From NCBI RefSeq assembly GCF_008017805.1, contig NZ_VRTT01000019.1:44814-108813 (forward strand): a stretch of DNA of 64,000 bases, in the 5' to 3' direction. This document shows, piece after piece, positions 26,109 through 34,765 of this stretch. Each line of letters begins with the position of its first letter. Position 1 is the first letter of the stretch. The notes below the pieces were generated by a model that saw only the letters and a program-made list of their open reading frames with translations, made no database searches and was not told where the DNA came from. The stretch is from Paenibacillus sp. N3.4. Its GTDB lineage: Bacteria; Bacillota; Bacilli; Paenibacillales; NBRC-103111. Both the position numbers and the translations under genes were made by a program.

Positions 26109-27926
26109 ATGTCAACGAAGGATCATCTCATGGATAATGCAGAAGCGGATAGCCGGCAGCGGAATCATTTTAAGGAAGAATCCATCGATAAAGAACGTGA
26201 AGAGCGGATTGCTTGGTGGCGAGAAGCAAGAGTTGGGCTGTTTATTCACTGGGGGTTGTACTCACTGCCGGGAGGTATCTGGAAAGGCGAAACCGTGAAC
26301 GCTTCTTACTCCGAGCATCTGCAATTAAGAGCCCAAATTCCTATTCAGGAGTATGAGCAGATTACTGCCCATTTCAACCCTGTTCACTTTGATGCGAAAG
26401 CGTGGGTCCGAACAGCAAAGGAAGCTGGTTTGAAATATATCATTTTCACTGCTAAACATCATGATGGATTCGCCATGTATGATTCTAAAGTAAGCGATTA
26501 TAATCTGGTTAAGGCAACCCCTTTTGGACGTGACCCTATAGCAGAATTGGCCGAGGCTTGCCAGAGCGAAGAGATGGTCCTGTGCCTATACTACTCTCAT
26601 GCCATGGATTGGCATCATCCTGATTCCCAAGGGAATACCTTGGATTTCCCGGGCAATATTGGCGCTTACGATCCATTGGAAGCATGGATGAACGAAGCGG
26701 ATAAAAAAAATCGCTATGAGCGGTATTTGCAAGAAAAGGCTTATCCGCAAATTCATGAATTGCTTGAGCAATATGGTCCTGTCGGCATTCTTTGGTTTGA
26801 CTGTGGACATAAGATTTCCGACGAGCAGGGCATGCTATTTGTGGATTTGGTTCACGGGTTACAACCGAGCTGCTTGGTCAACCACAGAGTTCGGCGGCCA
26901 GGTTTCGGGGATTATGACAATACGGGCGACAACCAGCTTCATGTCCGATCGTTTGAAAGAGACTGGGAATCAATCGCTACGTTAAATCATTCATGGGGCT
27001 ATAACCAAACGGATCATCATTGGCGCAGTCCCCAAGACATCCTGTATGACATGATTAACGTCGTCAGTATGGGCGGGAATTACGTCATCAACGTAGGACC
27101 TACAGGTGATGGGGAATTCGATCCGAAATCGCTGGAGATCCTCCAAACTATCGGTAGCTGGCTGAAAAAGAACGGTGAAAGTATATATGGCACACAAGGG
27201 AGCCCAATCGGCAAAATGCCTTGGGGCCGATGCACCATTAAAGGACATACGTTATATCTGCATGTTTGGGATTGGCCTGTTCGTGGGGAGTTGATGATAC
27301 CTGATTTGCACAATCCTATTGGCAAAGCTTATTTGTTGGCGGATTCGGAGAAAACGTGCCTAAAGCAACAGCGCATGAAGGACTCGGATGGTATCGTCAT
27401 TATTCAATTACCCGCAGAGGAGCTTGATCCCCTTTGTACAGTGGTAGTAGTTGAGTTTGAGGGAGATATGAAGCCGAATCCTCTTCAAGTATTGCTTCCT
27501 GGAGGAGTGACTCATGTTTTTGGGGTTTTTGATGGGGAGCTGCATGGGGAATCTTTGCGATATGATACAGGGAAAAAGGGGAGAGACAATGTCAGGGATT
27601 GGCATGCTGTCCATGATTATATCTGTTGGAATTTTCGGGTGGCAAGCCCAGGCTCCTACCAAGTAACTGTCGTTTATGGCACGGATGAGCAGTCTGCAGG
27701 AGGTTTATTTGAAATCACAGTAGGTCACGAAAAGCTGGCTGCTGCGGTGAATTTTACAGGTGGTGAACATCAATTTCTAGCGTATGAGATTGGCCAAATT
27801 GATTTTGCCCATGCAGGTGAATTTAAATTGGCCGTCAAGCCGGACACCATCTGCGGAAAGGTATTGATGAACTTAAAGGAAATTTGGCTTGTCGAGTTAA
27901 TACCAGAAAGTTTGGAGGATGTATGA
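26109..27926 (+). CDS. GH29 alpha-L-fucosidase
   Basis: 605 aa without signal peptide, so it acts on imported fucosylated oligosaccharides. The ATG follows GGAAGGAGGGGAGG. The N-terminal catalytic barrel has the family motifs RVGLFIHWGLYSLPGG, YIIFTAKHHDGFAMYDS and the nucleophile D231 in GILWFDCGH. The C-terminal ~250 residues are beta-rich (a small sandwich near 330-450, then a possible carbohydrate-binding module to 605). The next gene overlaps by ATGA. GH29 retains configuration and usually cleaves alpha-1,3/4/6-linked fucose, so it complements the GH95 protein at 10.6 kb. Confidence 0.9.
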   Translation: MSTKDHLMDNAEADSRQRNHFKEESIDKEREERIAWWREARVGLFIHWGLYSLPGGIWKGETVNASYSEHLQLRAQIPIQEYEQITAHFNPVHFDAKAWVRTAKEAGLKYIIFTAKHHDGFAMYDSKVSDYNLVKATPFGRDPIAELAEACQSEEMVLCLYYSHAMDWHHPDSQGNTLDFPGNIGAYDPLEAWMNEADKKNRYERYLQEKAYPQIHELLEQYGPVGILWFDCGHKISDEQGMLFVDLVHGLQPSCLVNHRVRRPGFGDYDNTGDNQLHVRSFERDWESIATLNHSWGYNQTDHHWRSPQDILYDMINVVSMGGNYVINVGPTGDGEFDPKSLEILQTIGSWLKKNGESIYGTQGSPIGKMPWGRCTIKGHTLYLHVWDWPVRGELMIPDLHNPIGKAYLLADSEKTCLKQQRMKDSDGIVIIQLPAEELDPLCTVVVVEFEGDMKPNPLQVLLPGGVTHVFGVFDGELHGESLRYDTGKKGRDNVRDWHAVHDYICWNFRVASPGSYQVTVVYGTDEQSAGGLFEITVGHEKLAAAVNFTGGEHQFLAYEIGQIDFAHAGEFKLAVKPDTICGKVLMNLKEIWLVELIPESLEDV

Positions 27927-30562
27927 CTGTTATGAAAGACAATTTTGCCCTACACAAAACGGTAACATGCAGTTCCGAGAGCAAGAATGCTATGGCTAGC
28001 CACGCCATTGACGGAAATGTAAATACATTCTGGCAGCCATTAGGTTTGGACAAGAAAGAAGACAATCGAGTGTGGCTGACTGTCGATTTGGGCGATAGCA
28101 TCTCTTTTAATGAGGTTGTTTTGAAATTAGCATCCGGGTTCATTAGCGCTTACAAAATTAGTTATTCCCAAGACAATTTTACATGGCTGGATGCCTTTCA
28201 ACGGGATACTTCCAAAGGTGGAATTAGCGCCTTAGACATCGCTTTATTTCCTAAAGTTACGGGAAGATATGTCACTCTTGAAGTGGATCTTTTTGATCCT
28301 GAGCGTGATTTTCAATTGATCGAATTAGGCATCTATGACTTGTCATCCATTCCTTCCGGACCCTTGTTGGATCGGGTTTTTATCACAGATGCGTCAGGCG
28401 AAGTCTACGATCAGGATGATACCGTATCGTTGCAAGTGAGCAGCATGGCAACATTCACTTTAAAAGGAATCATGACCGACGGTTCTGAAGCTGAGATGGC
28501 GAATGCAGCGATCTTCTTTATAAGTACCTGTCCTGAAGTAGTTTCAATGGGGGAACAGGGTGTTCTCACTGCACAAAAGCAAGGCATTGCACAAGTCAAA
28601 GGGGTTGTCATTCTAGATGGGGTGGCTAGAGAAAACAGTCTCTTTATCGATGTTTACGAACCTTCCGATCGGCTGGTTGAATTATGGCTAACGCATTCGA
28701 CACTTGTTATGGAAATCGGTCAACCTGCCTTGTTGAAGATAGGTGACACCCTTCCTATTTTGCATATCTTGGCTGATGAAGGCATGACTGTGAACGTTTC
28801 TTTGCTAAACGAATCGACTGGGGAAATCATGCTGGACCTGCCAGAACGAGAAATCTGGGCACAAATGGAAAGCATGGTTACATTTTCAGGCCATTCTGCT
28901 CAACTAGGGCGATATCAAATACAAGTAACGTTACTTTTCTCAGGGAAACCTGTCATCTACGATTCATTTTATTTCACCATTGTTGATCCTTTACATGCAA
29001 AGATTGGCCAAAGCCAAATCGTTTACTTGGATGAGGCCGGGAAGCTGGACTATGTACCTGATTTCAAAGGGAATCGGGTTCTGGATTTCTCCAATAGCGG
29101 TTATGGCGGAGGCGGTGTGAAATTACCCGATATCCCGCCAACCATTAACATTGAACCCGTGGAGGGGGATAACACGGAACATATCCAACATGCGATTGAC
29201 CGTTTATCCGCCTTGCCGGTATCAGCCAAAGGCTTTCGGGGGACGGTTCTTTTGAGGAAGGGGGTCTATCCAATCAGCGGAACGCTGCGAATTAACGCAA
29301 GTGGTATCGTATTGCGAGGCGAGGGCGCAGGCGAGGATGGCACTTTACTTTATGCGACAGGGACGATGAAGCGGAATCTGATCGAAATATTAGGCGCGTC
29401 CGGTCCTCGTTTGCTGACAGAGACATTAACGTCCGTTAGCGATCTGTATGTCCCTTCGGGATCTCGCGAGATCCATGTCGAGGATGCTTCTTGCTTTCAT
29501 CCCGGCGACACCGTGAAGGTGCTGCGGCACGGAAATGAACGATGGATACATGCCATAAGCATGGATTCCATTCGAATGAGGCCTGTTACAGGAGGGACGG
29601 TTCAATGGCTGCCTTTTCATCTCGAATTTGACAGGGTAATCACTCGGATCGACGGGAATTGTATCACGATGGACGCGCCCGTCGCCAATGCGCTCGAAAA
29701 GCGATGGGGCTGTGGAGCTATCGTTAAATATGAAGATACAACACGTATTGAACATGTCGGTGTGGAGCATTTACGGGTAGATGTTGAATACGACCCGAGC
29801 ATCACGAGTACGAGAATCGACGGCAACGAGGGAAGCTTCTCTTATTTAGCTGATGAGGATCATGCCATTAACTTTATTTTCATGGATCATGTCAAAAATG
29901 CCTGGATGAGAAATGTCAGCGGTTTTCATCTGCAGCATGCCCTTGTGCAAGTTGGACGCAATGCCAAATGGGTGACTATACAGGATTGCGCTGTATACGA
30001 TTTTATCAGCGTGATTACGGGAGGACGCCGATACCCGTTTCATCTGATGGGCGAATTAACGCTGGTGCAGCGCGCTTATACGGAAACAGCACGACACGCA
30101 TTCGCAGTCGATTCGCGGGTTGCGGGGCCGAATGTGTTCCTCGACTGCGAATCGAAAAAGGATTACAACACCAGCGAGCCGCATCATAGATGGTCCGTAG
30201 GCTGTTTGTACGACAATGTAAACGGGCGTATTCATATTCAGGATCGTGGCTGGCTGGGAAGTGGGCATGGGTGGTCGGGTGCTAACTATGTCACTTGGAA
30301 TACACAAAATGAACTTGTATCGCAACAACCGCCCACCGCCCAAAACTATGCAATTGGACATGTAGGAACGAAAGGAAAATCGTTTCTTCCTAACCCTTAT
30401 GATCCTAGACAGCGGCAGGAGGCTTACTGGGAAAGCTTTGGGACACATGTAAATCCCCGCAGCTTGTATATGCAGCAATTACAGGATCGTCTTGGTTCTG
30501 AAGCGATTCGGAACATTGAGGGGGACCATCATTCTCCACGATTACATGACCAGAAGTCTTAG
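27923..30562 (+). CDS. Leaderless F5/8C plus right-handed beta-helix protein, possible polysaccharide-active enzyme
   Basis: 879 aa from ATG 27923, behind TTTGGAGGAT and overlapping the GH29 stop. Residues ~5-140 are an F5/8-type C (CBM32-like) module (ASHAIDGNVNTFWQPLG, VWLTVDLGDSISFNEVVL). A bacterial Ig-like part follows (~150-250). From ~405 onward the protein has a pectate-lyase-like parallel beta-helix (GTVLLRKGVYPISGTLRINA, then IVLRGEGAG). I see no signal peptide, odd for a beta-helix protein with a binding module. Function cannot be named: lyase, hydrolase or epimerase are possible. The tight operon with GH29 suggests the same substrate. Confidence 0.7.
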   Translation: MTVMKDNFALHKTVTCSSESKNAMASHAIDGNVNTFWQPLGLDKKEDNRVWLTVDLGDSISFNEVVLKLASGFISAYKISYSQDNFTWLDAFQRDTSKGGISALDIALFPKVTGRYVTLEVDLFDPERDFQLIELGIYDLSSIPSGPLLDRVFITDASGEVYDQDDTVSLQVSSMATFTLKGIMTDGSEAEMANAAIFFISTCPEVVSMGEQGVLTAQKQGIAQVKGVVILDGVARENSLFIDVYEPSDRLVELWLTHSTLVMEIGQPALLKIGDTLPILHILADEGMTVNVSLLNESTGEIMLDLPEREIWAQMESMVTFSGHSAQLGRYQIQVTLLFSGKPVIYDSFYFTIVDPLHAKIGQSQIVYLDEAGKLDYVPDFKGNRVLDFSNSGYGGGGVKLPDIPPTINIEPVEGDNTEHIQHAIDRLSALPVSAKGFRGTVLLRKGVYPISGTLRINASGIVLRGEGAGEDGTLLYATGTMKRNLIEILGASGPRLLTETLTSVSDLYVPSGSREIHVEDASCFHPGDTVKVLRHGNERWIHAISMDSIRMRPVTGGTVQWLPFHLEFDRVITRIDGNCITMDAPVANALEKRWGCGAIVKYEDTTRIEHVGVEHLRVDVEYDPSITSTRIDGNEGSFSYLADEDHAINFIFMDHVKNAWMRNVSGFHLQHALVQVGRNAKWVTIQDCAVYDFISVITGGRRYPFHLMGELTLVQRAYTETARHAFAVDSRVAGPNVFLDCESKKDYNTSEPHHRWSVGCLYDNVNGRIHIQDRGWLGSGHGWSGANYVTWNTQNELVSQQPPTAQNYAIGHVGTKGKSFLPNPYDPRQRQEAYWESFGTHVNPRSLYMQQLQDRLGSEAIRNIEGDHHSPRLHDQKS

Positions 30563-30619
30563 CCTCGTCTGCATTTGTTTATTGCATTTTGAAAGCGGTG
30601 CTACGGGGTTATTTAGATG

Positions 30620-30648
30620 AACGCTATGGATCAATCCATAGCGTTTTT
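30620..30648 (+). terminator. Rho-independent terminator
   Basis: AACGCTATGGAT (30620-30631) pairs perfectly with ATCCATAGCGTT (30633-30644) and is followed by further T. It ends the AKR-GH29-beta-helix operon. Confidence 0.9.
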
Positions 30649-30757
30649 GCATATGATCGAAGCTAACCATGTATATCATACCTTAAGTTAGTTCAATATC
30701 AACTTAAATAACTATTATGTTATCTTTTCTCTCATAAATTATGATTTAGTAAGAAAA

Positions 30758-30798
30758 AGGAAGGAGGGTAACACTTTTGGTAAGCGTTTGCAAGTAAT
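30758..30798 (+). promoter_or_regulatory. Leader element before the S-layer gene: isolated Shine-Dalgarno, micro-ORF and cre-like site
   Basis: AGGAAGGAGGG (about 30759-30768) stands ~90 bases before the ATG. A TTG at 30777 would give the micro-frame MVSVCK. The overlapping GGTAAGCGTTTGCA (30779-30792) matches the catabolite-repression cre consensus at 12 of 14 positions. The SD may stabilise the mRNA, as proposed for other highly expressed surface-protein genes. Confidence 0.4.
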
Positions 30799-30855
30799 CA
30801 TCTACGTACACTTGGGGAATGGGTTGAAATGAATGCGGGAGGGAAAATAAGACCA

Positions 30856-33800
30856 ATGATTTCGAAAAAAAAGCTGTCATTACTATTCGTACTTGCTATG
30901 GTGTTCTCTATGCTTGCTTCCGTGGTTAACGTGTACGCGGATGCAGCGCCAACTTCAACTGCTGCAGACTCCACGCCCTCTAAACCGACTGCACCTCCAT
31001 TGGACACGCAAGCTAAATTTAACGCATTGAAAGAAAAGGGAATATTGGATGGATCCGATGAGGCAGGTAAAGCGGATCTCGACAAAGAAGTAACTCGCGC
31101 TCAGCTAGCCAAAGTAATCGTCTTGTTGAACGGGCTCGTCGAAGCTAAGGCTTCCAGCTCCGTTTATACGGACTTAGGCGATGCAAGCTGGGCTATTGGA
31201 TTTATCGGAGCAGCAACGAAAGCGGGCTATATGGATGGTATCGCCAAAGGGCAATTCGACCCTTCTGGCATCGTAACTATTGAACAAGTGGCATCTGTAT
31301 TGACGCGCGTTTTCAAACTTCAAGCAGATGAAACGGAAGCAGCAAAAGTTACTGGAACCGTATCCGGCTGGGCAAAAAGGCATGTTGCTGCAGCAATCAC
31401 TGCAGGTCTTATTACGAGCACAACGGACTACACGAAAACAGCAAAACGAGAGTTTCTAGTAAACTCCGCATATGCTGCCTATCAATTAGTCCAATCCGGA
31501 GGCCCGCCAGTAACCAAAGTATCTGTTGCTGAACTTAAAGCAACAGGCGCCAAACTACTTGTGGTCAAACTAAACGGCGTTATTGCCGATACCAGCAAGC
31601 TAACCGTTTCTGTTCTTCGCGGAGGCATCACCGGGGCTGTTGTAACAGGCGCTCAAAAATGGAATGCGGTCAAGAACGAAGTAACCATTACGCTGGATAC
31701 GAAAATGACGGAAGGTATCTACACAGTCAAATTAGATGCGGTCAAAGACGGCGGACTAACTATTGACAAAGGTACTGCCGAGGTATCCGTAACCAATGAG
31801 AAAATTACCCAAATTGACTTCACGACGCCTTCTGATACCATTGCGCAAGGCAAGATCAAGCTTACATTTAAAGCAACGAACCAGTATAAAGAAGTATCCG
31901 ACTTGAGTGCTGCTATTTTTGGCATACTTACAAGTTCTGATCTGAATATGGTCCCCGCGGGTGATTCGCAGTCTTTGACCATTGATGTAGGAAGCGCCGT
32001 ATACGGCAACCAATTGCGAAAGGATGCTAGAATCGAAGTGCGCATTGTCGCACCCGATTATTCGATTCAAGCAAACAAATCGTTTATAGTTGGCGATCCG
32101 CAATCGGTCGGCAAAGTGGAGCTAAGCGATGTTGTGTATGTTAACGGTAAAACGAAATTCGAAGCAGGCGATCTGGTGACCGTTCCCTACAAAGCATTTG
32201 ACCAATACGGTTATCCGATCATGGATCTCGATGTATTGACGAAAGGCACGAGCGTTTACTCCAATGCAGCGGGCGTTATCGATACGGCGGCGACTTACCC
32301 TCCGCATGGCTTCGGTTTTATTGCTGACGAAACGGGGGACGGAATTCCTGAATTGAAGGCAAAAGCCGCTCAAAATTTTACGATGTTTAGCGTAAAAGAT
32401 GTCACACTTTCGTTGACTGCATTTGGTTCAGGCCAATCCACTTCTAAAGTCATGAAGGTTGGGGTTCCAAAAACTCCGTACGAAATTAGCATAGGTAACT
32501 TCCCGAATACGGTTGCTGTCGGCGATGAAGATTTTTATCTTCCGATCGTTGTTAAAGACCAAGGAGGGAATATACTAAGCACAGATGATGTTGTAGAGAA
32601 TGCCGATAAAATAAGTGTTAACGGATCTGCTATCGGCAGTGTAGCCATTGGTGCCAAGGATGTATCTGGCAAACTAATTGGCGGTATCGAGAAGAGTGGT
32701 GCAAATAGAGGCTCAATTCGTATTTCCGATTTGAAATTGTTTACGGATCATAATACGGGCCCATTAACGGTCAAAGCGATGGTTGTGACAAGCGGGCAAA
32801 CCGCATCCAACACCACAAATGTTGTTGCCAAGCGTTATCCGAAGACGGTTTACTTTTCGGTTGTGCCAAAGCCCAAAATGCTACCATCGTTTGATTTGGA
32901 TAAAGGAAGAACTGAAAACGCATTTAGATTGAAATTTAAAGACCAATATGGCGAAGATTTTGATCGGGATTATCGGGGCTATTCGATGAAATTGTCTTTT
33001 GCCAACACCTCCAGCACAGTTTCTGACGCTGTGTACGTCGTCAGGGGAAGCATAACTCCATTTTTAGATACGGTAACAACTTCTTTCATTGTAAACGGCG
33101 TAGATGGTACGGTAGAAGGATATGATTCAGGTAAAAGTCCGACAGATTTCGGCTATTACCGCGACAGAGATTTTTTCTTCATTTCAAAACCAGGCGATAA
33201 CAATGAAGGAACCTACCAGGTTACAGCCCAGTTGTTCAAAGGGGATCGTGCAACTGTTGCAGCAGGAACGGCTTCCTTATTGTCAACAGCCATCGGCTCG
33301 ACGCAGCTCCAAAAAGCTAGAGAGGCCAATAATTTAATTTATACGCTTACGCCATTTACAAATGGCATCTATGCGGTTGATAAAATTAAGGACACCTTGC
33401 AAGGCTCGGTAAAAAATGTCATCAATAACGTTTATTCTACAGAAGGTTATTCTTTGGAAAACATGTTCTCAGGCAAAGTCGTGCTTACGGCAAAGGATGC
33501 CAGCGGGAACATTGTCCAAATGCCTAACAATGCGATTCAAACGATTAATTCCACTACCACTTCTAACACTCGAGTTTCATCCGTCGTGAATAAACCGAAG
33601 GCAGATGGACAAACGGCAAACTTTTTCGATGGTTACGGCATTCGCGGAAAAGATGTGGGGACCACAAGCATTTCTGTTGTATTCAAACCATCCAACTACA
33701 GCGGCAGTAAGGTAGTATTTATGGATAGTATTTCCATTAAGGATGACCCGCTAACGGTTAGCTCGTTAACAGCAACCTATAACGGCAAGTCAAAAATCAT

Positions 33801-34374
33801 GGGGTTGTCCCAGCTAAAAGCAGGAGTTAACATCTTCTCGGGGAATAGTGTCGATACGACAGCAAAAAAATTACTGCTAAAACAAACCTTCAGCAACATT
33901 ACGCTAATGGATCAGTACGGCAATAACGCCTTTAAAAACAGCTCGGTGATCCGTGTTGCGCCTGTATTTGGAATTCAAATCTTTATAAGCAATGTAAAAT
34001 GGACTAGCGACAATATCGTACCGGATTCAGGCTATCTCGCAGTTGAGTCCAATATTACCGGTGTAAACAGCGTGAACGCATCGTCAAATGCTCCATATGA
34101 ACTAGTGGGAGATCCAACAACAGGATATCGATATCCGAAAGATGACCCAGATGTGGGAGCTGGCGCAGGAAAAGAAGTAGATCCAACCGATTGGGTGTTC
34201 TCCACCATAAACAATAAAATCAGGCTATATCGCGGGGATGCCAAGTACATCTACAGACCTGCCACATCCGCTGTAGACGGATCACCTGTGGAAGTTTCTT
34301 CATTCACTGCAACCATGATCACAGCGAATGGGAAAACGATTTCAGTTGATGTTTACCCGGATGCAACGAAGTAA
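30856..34374 (+). CDS. Large secreted SLH-domain protein, probable S-layer or cell-surface protein
   Basis: 1172 aa from ATG 30856 (GGGAGGG at 30838-30844); ATG 30829 is an in-frame alternative adding nine residues. The signal peptide is clear (KKKLSLLFVLAMVFSML, cleavage near VYADA). Three SLH-type repeats occupy about residues 50-220 (KEKGILDGSDEAGKADLDKE, GYMDGIAKGQFDPSG, TAGLITSTTDY), binding pyruvylated wall polymers. The remaining ~950 residues are beta-rich repeats of Ig-like character without catalytic motifs, ending at a terminator. Size, N-terminal SLH position and strong leader fit an S-layer protein. It could also be a non-lattice surface adhesin. Confidence 0.75.
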   Translation: MISKKKLSLLFVLAMVFSMLASVVNVYADAAPTSTAADSTPSKPTAPPLDTQAKFNALKEKGILDGSDEAGKADLDKEVTRAQLAKVIVLLNGLVEAKASSSVYTDLGDASWAIGFIGAATKAGYMDGIAKGQFDPSGIVTIEQVASVLTRVFKLQADETEAAKVTGTVSGWAKRHVAAAITAGLITSTTDYTKTAKREFLVNSAYAAYQLVQSGGPPVTKVSVAELKATGAKLLVVKLNGVIADTSKLTVSVLRGGITGAVVTGAQKWNAVKNEVTITLDTKMTEGIYTVKLDAVKDGGLTIDKGTAEVSVTNEKITQIDFTTPSDTIAQGKIKLTFKATNQYKEVSDLSAAIFGILTSSDLNMVPAGDSQSLTIDVGSAVYGNQLRKDARIEVRIVAPDYSIQANKSFIVGDPQSVGKVELSDVVYVNGKTKFEAGDLVTVPYKAFDQYGYPIMDLDVLTKGTSVYSNAAGVIDTAATYPPHGFGFIADETGDGIPELKAKAAQNFTMFSVKDVTLSLTAFGSGQSTSKVMKVGVPKTPYEISIGNFPNTVAVGDEDFYLPIVVKDQGGNILSTDDVVENADKISVNGSAIGSVAIGAKDVSGKLIGGIEKSGANRGSIRISDLKLFTDHNTGPLTVKAMVVTSGQTASNTTNVVAKRYPKTVYFSVVPKPKMLPSFDLDKGRTENAFRLKFKDQYGEDFDRDYRGYSMKLSFANTSSTVSDAVYVVRGSITPFLDTVTTSFIVNGVDGTVEGYDSGKSPTDFGYYRDRDFFFISKPGDNNEGTYQVTAQLFKGDRATVAAGTASLLSTAIGSTQLQKAREANNLIYTLTPFTNGIYAVDKIKDTLQGSVKNVINNVYSTEGYSLENMFSGKVVLTAKDASGNIVQMPNNAIQTINSTTTSNTRVSSVVNKPKADGQTANFFDGYGIRGKDVGTTSISVVFKPSNYSGSKVVFMDSISIKDDPLTVSSLTATYNGKSKIMGLSQLKAGVNIFSGNSVDTTAKKLLLKQTFSNITLMDQYGNNAFKNSSVIRVAPVFGIQIFISNVKWTSDNIVPDSGYLAVESNITGVNSVNASSNAPYELVGDPTTGYRYPKDDPDVGAGAGKEVDPTDWVFSTINNKIRLYRGDAKYIYRPATSAVDGSPVEVSSFTATMITANGKTISVDVYPDATK

Positions 34375-34405
34375 TAACCGTGATTGGAATAAGTTTTTGC
34401 TTAAA

Positions 34406-34436
34406 AGGCAGGTTGCGACTAGCAATCTGCTTTTTC
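34406..34436 (+). terminator. Rho-independent terminator after the S-layer gene
   Basis: GCAGGTTGC (34408-34416) pairs with GCAATCTGC (34422-34430) with one G-T pair, then TTTTT. The rest of the gap to 34765 has no gene. The stretch TGATAGCAAAATGTTACA (34729-34746) just before the GH20 ribosome site is weakly like the palindromic operator found at 36.8, 50.3 and 53.4 kb. Confidence 0.8.
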
Positions 34437-34765
34437 TTTTTGTCTCGAGATGCAAGCACTAAGCCAAAGGGTGAGTCCGTTGAAGGACTATCTCCTTTTC
34501 CGCTTAGGAAGATCTTGTCCCAACTTTCCGAAATGGGTATGAAGCTGAGCGTATATATTTGGGAATAATATGAAAGAAGTTCTAATAGGACGACTCCACT
34601 AAAGAGGCGAACTACACGTAATGCTAAGTTTTTGAGGAATAGATGATTAAAAACATCATAAATATATAATTTATTGCGCGATTATCAACAAATATCTAGA
34701 AAAAAGGCGATAAATAGTGTAAGCTTCATGATAGCAAAATGTTACAAGCTTAGGAGGAAATATAG

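Noticed and set aside
34729..34746. TGATAGCAAAATGTTACA before GH20 as a fourth operator copy
   Set aside because: It has an additional base and mismatches in both halves; kept only as a weak resemblance in the terminator entry.
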